DNA from: Macrolepiota albuminosa
Taxonomy: Eukaryota; Basidiomycota; Agaricomycetes; Agaricales; Agaricaceae
Direction of reading: 5' to 3'
Length of the DNA: 64,000 nt
NCBI GenBank assembly: GCA_027475525.1
Contig: JAMWFC010000056.1
Span: forward strand, 682,001 to 746,000
Position numbers and translations under genes: made by a program. Shown in pieces: positions 60,627-64,000 of this stretch. The notes under the pieces are model-generated. The model was not told where the DNA came from, did not search any database, and saw only the letters and a program-made list of their open reading frames with translations. Numbering within the stretch: position 1 is the stretch's first letter; each line of letters opens with the position of its first letter.

Positions 60627-62610
60627 ATGAGTGCATCGGCTGTAGTTTCCGAACCAGAGCTCCCGACGTATGATAAACTGCCTATGTTCAAGAATATACC
60701 AGGGTGCGCTTGGGGCCTGTGGGGCGAAGACGACCAACTGGGAACCGTTAATTTGCTCACGGAGAAGGTGGTACAACGTGCGGCTCGGGAAGAGATCTTG
60801 TACGTCGAATGTTTTTAAATGCTTTGATCAGTGTGGGTTTTTCAGTTTCGGCTGTTCGCGAGCCCTTTCAGATATGTTTTTTTTATCTACCATGGTTGTT
60901 GTGGCGATTTGGGAGGAAACTTGACATGCGAATTTGACAGAACTGGGCATGCCATCTCATTGAACTGGTAAGCAGGTGCAATGTTCTTCTCATGACGTAG
61001 ATCTGGTTGACGTTTTTCGTCCGATGATGTAGGCCGCTGAACTTTCCAGAGAAGGTACGTCCTTCTAGCCGACAAGCCGGACTCGTGGTTGACGTGATTT
61101 AATGACAATTCAGCCCGTGTTCAAGCGTAAGACGCCAGAGGTAAGGACGAAGCTACGGGGGGATAATCCTGTCGTTCGAGATGATGAGATTCATATCGTA
61201 TGTCATTAATACTTCTGGTCTTCAATAAAACGACGGAAACTTATGTTTGGAGCTTAGAACACGCAATCTGGGACACAGTGGGACGGCCTGAGACACTACG
61301 GAGTCGTCGAACATGGGGTATACTACAATAAGTTATTATACGCTCATGGTTTCCTGCGTAGCAATCGTACTCACGCACTCATCTTTTCCCAGTGTTCCAG
61401 GTCTTTCGCTTTCCGTGGGAGTCGCACCCATTCCAAACCCCAACGCCATCGATGCAAACCAAGCGAAGCTTGGTATGCAAAGTACGTCTCAGGCTTCCAC
61501 ATATTTTCACATTATGTCACGCCTTATCGTCATTTCAGATTGGGCGGACCACGGCATCTGCGGTCGCGGAGTTCTCCTTGACGTCGTGCGTCATCAGACG
61601 AAAGATGGCACCCTGCAATATGATCCCTGGACTACCCACGCGATTACTGCGGCAGATCTCGAGGAATGTGCGGCGGCTCAAGGAGTTTCATTCCGCCAAG
61701 GCGATATTCTCCTTTTGAGGGTCGGATTTATCCAGAAATATTATGCCGTATCGCAGGAGGAGCGGGACGCTCTTCCTGGACGTCCCGAGACGTTGTGCGT
61801 GAACTGAATATCCCTTAGAAAGCTTAGATGAGGCACGGCTGAATGTGAAGTATGATGACAGCGCGGGAATCGAGCAGTCAGAGGACATGAAGCGGTTCTT
61901 GTGGTGCGTTCAAGTTCCCTGTTGTGGATATGCTACGGATGCCACAGGACGCTTGATTAATGAACATTCACATCTACATAGGGACAACCACTTTGCGGCA
62001 ATCGCTTCAGATCAGCCGTCGTTGGAGGTAAAAGACTACGGTGCTTTAACTCGAGAATGTTATCTGATCACATGTTACTACCCCTTTCTTAGCGTTGGCC
62101 CACGCCCCAGGGCGTGCCACACATGCATCAGGTAAAATTATAACTTTGGCTAAGAGGCTCGTCCGAATTAGGTGCTGATATCGCCACTCATCTAGACCAT
62201 ACTCGGGTTAGTGTAATGTTTTTTGGCTCCTAACGTCGATTAAGGAGACTGACGTTATCGATGTGATATCGTGGTAACTGTCGCAGATTATGGGGCATGC
62301 CTATCGGTAGGTCTGGGAAGTTGTTTCCGGTACGCTGTATGATCAATGCCGGCGGCTTTTCTTAGGCGAGTTCTTTGATCTTGAGAAATTGGCTGAAAAG
62401 TGCGCGGAATCCGGAAGATACACCTTCTTCTTCTCCTCGTGGCCATTGAATATGTAAGTGTAAAGTGGCTTGAAAAGTGTACAGCGATTGTGACAGTTTT
62501 TCCTTTGATCTAGCATCGGCGGATGCGCTAGTCCTCCGAATGCTGCTGTAAGTCATTTCCGAAGCATTAAAAAGATGGCTGATTTAGATGACTTTAAGGC
62601 CTATTTCTGA
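60627..62610 (+). CDS. Cyclase / kynurenine-formamidase-like metal hydrolase
   Basis: Fifteen exons: 60627-60799, 60941-60967, 61033-61054, 61114-61197, 61258-61331, 61393-61481, 61539-61794, 61862-61903, 61982-62027, 62093-62131, 62196-62206, 62287-62306, 62366-62453, 62514-62547 and 62599-62610; 338 residues, all phases close. Family marks: GCAWGLWGEDDQLGTVNLLT, then TGHAISLNWPLNFPEK, SGTQWDGLRHYG (the H.GTH.D-like metal region, here without the usual first His), NWADHGICGRGVLLDV, GDILLLRVGF, DNHFAAIASDQPS and the end LWGMPIGEFFDLEKLA. Members are Mn/Zn-dependent hydrolases, often annotated putative cyclase; substrate unknown. Some exons are as short as 11-12 bases. Confidence 0.88.
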
Positions 62611-63067
62611 TCCTCTTACCTTCATAATGTCATATATGAAACATCATGAGATCCATTTGCGCCTCATTGTGATCTTTGCAGTCTGATGGGCACCATATTG
62701 AGCATCAGCGGAAAGATTTCGTAGATGGAGTATCTCCTTTTATGCATAGTTTCTTTGTTGCGAGATGTAAATTGTTCATCTGATACCACGATTTGCGCCT
62801 CGAGGCATACACATGGAAGCGCGGGATGATCCTGGTTGCCTAATGTCACACTGTTCTGTTAGCTGACCCCTGTTTTATGGTATGGAAGAGCGCTCGAAAA
62901 AGTCAACCTACGAATTCTCCGGTATCAGCCACAACTCACTCGACCTTGTGGGATGGGCCACAAATGGATCACGTGACAAGGTATATGTGTTCAAATCACT
63001 GACTAAAACAGGTTGAACATCTCGTCCATTCCCCAGGTCTGCTGTGGCTTCGTCGCCGGGAGCAACG
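62611..63067. other. Intergenic region upstream of shugoshin
   Basis: No gene. It should hold the shugoshin promoter; a palindromic CACGTG (within TCACGTGAC, about 62970-62978) is visible. Confidence 0.55.
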
Positions 63068-64000
63068 ATGAGCAGGAGGGAGTCGCGCGTGTCTACGGGC
63101 GCTCGTCAGAACGATGCTCTGTTTGAGTTCGAGAACTGTGAGTTGTCATGTTCTATGTTCGTTGCTGTCCTGATGTGCTGGTGGCAGTCAAGAAGAAGTT
63201 TCTGCTTGCAAACAAACACATAACCAAGTCAGTGGAATAGGGTTTTGACACTTTTGTGGCTAATCACCGCGATACAGACTCAACTCCACGCTGGGTGTTC
63301 GTATCGAGGAGCTGAACGCCGAGATATCGAAACTATACGTTGAAAACCTCAAACTAAAGGCATCCGAGATTGCGCTAGTCACACAGCTCAAACGTGAACG
63401 TGAAAAGTCTCGCAAGCTCATGGCAGAGGCTGAAGCAGCAGTATGTCGTGCCTTTACGGACGTTATGAAATTTACGTCAACTTTACGTGTTCATCAGACT
63501 CATAACCTCACAAAACACTTGGGATACCTTCGTGAAACACTTAATATACCCACCGCATTGCCCATGCAAGAGCCGCCTCCTGCTCCTCGCGCTCGCAGAC
63601 CCCCGTCTACTGTCAATACTGACCCAGGAAGCTCACTGCAAGGTAACCGTTTGTCGCGTCCGCCAAATGTTCCTGGCATATGCGAAGAAGAGGAACTATC
63701 ATCCTTGACATCTGAATCAGAAATAGCGAAACAACTGAGTCCTGTTCCGCGAAAAGTCAAGGCCAAATCACGACCCTCCGCGTCACGACTACCTGTGCCG
63801 TCGCGGATTTCATCGCCACCACCTCCATCTGACGATGCATTCCAAGTAGGATTGAAGTTTGCAGCAGCCTCTAAGCCGCGAAAGCCTTCGCGTAGGCAGA
63901 GTGGAATGCTGAGCGTCAGCACCGAGGTTTTGTCTGTACCGCGTGCGCCAAGTCCTGCTTTTGGTTCCCCGTTGAGAACAGCAGCGGGGTTAGAAGAGGA
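63068..64000 (+). CDS. SGO1: Shugoshin (5' part; runs off the window)
   Basis: Exons 63068-63137, 63188-63227, 63278-63440 and 63498 to beyond 64000. It begins MSRRESRVSTGARQNDALFE, then the shugoshin N-terminal coiled coil (FKKKFLLANKHITKLNST, EELNAEISKLYVENLKL, LKREREKSRKLMAEAEAA), followed by a long Ser/Pro-rich, disordered-looking middle. The coiled coil binds PP2A and protects centromeric cohesin in mitosis and meiosis. The C-terminal basic SGO motif would lie to the right of the window. The frame is open to the end, with no stop seen. Confidence 0.92.

Overview
The window is fungal nuclear DNA, most likely from an Agaricomycete (mushroom-forming basidiomycete). Genes contain many short (about 45-65 bp) GT-AG introns and even microexons. 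Their products (DUF6697-type protein, CBM1-tailed GH7 cellobiohydrolase, COA1, eIF2A, PRP4-like kinase, shugoshin) fit that group, and a secreted cellobiohydrolase points to a plant-litter or wood saprotroph.

Layout. (1) Bases 1-33,800 are a transposon-rich block. Two copies of one GC-rich chromodomain Ty3/gypsy (chromovirus) family lie in opposite orientation: copy A (minus, 1-8942, cut by the window edge) and copy B (plus, 16984-26751, both LTRs present, 5-bp TATAA target duplication). Between and beyond them is AT-rich, CpG-poor sequence made of older decayed elements: nested solo LTRs with 4-bp target duplications (11105-14038, 14993-16005), a decayed gag region, LTR fragments, and a LINE-like RNase H/zinc-knuckle remnant (31042-32530). 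(2) Bases 33,900-64,000 are a gene region: F-box protein (-), eIF2A (+), Zn2Cys6 regulator (+), COA1 (-) head to head with a DUF6697 protein (+), SDR oxidoreductase (-), an unrecognised conserved-looking gene (-), GH7-CBM1 cellobiohydrolase (-), PRP4-like kinase (+), cyclase/kynurenine-formamidase-like enzyme (+), and the start of shugoshin (+). The genes are not a pathway cluster; most are housekeeping genes.

Most notable biology. The chromovirus carries, between pol and the 3' LTR and on the opposite strand, an intron-containing gene (24043-25756) whose spliced product has a Zn2Cys6-type cysteine array and a coiled coil. A diverged copy of its last exon is at 1-236. The two copies are nearly identical in gag-pol and R-U5 but strongly diverged in this antisense gene and in U3, which a single template switch at the end of pol would explain. 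The element also shows a Tf1-like self-priming site, two retropepsin-like domains in tandem, and transition-only (mostly CpG) decay.

Data quality. Eighteen tandem duplications with a period of exactly 77 bp (17 exact, one with mismatches) are scattered through transposons, genes and intergenic DNA. They look like unmerged k=77 assembly overlaps and break several reading frames. Exon models here were built by eye from splice signals and family knowledge; no search or alignment program was run.
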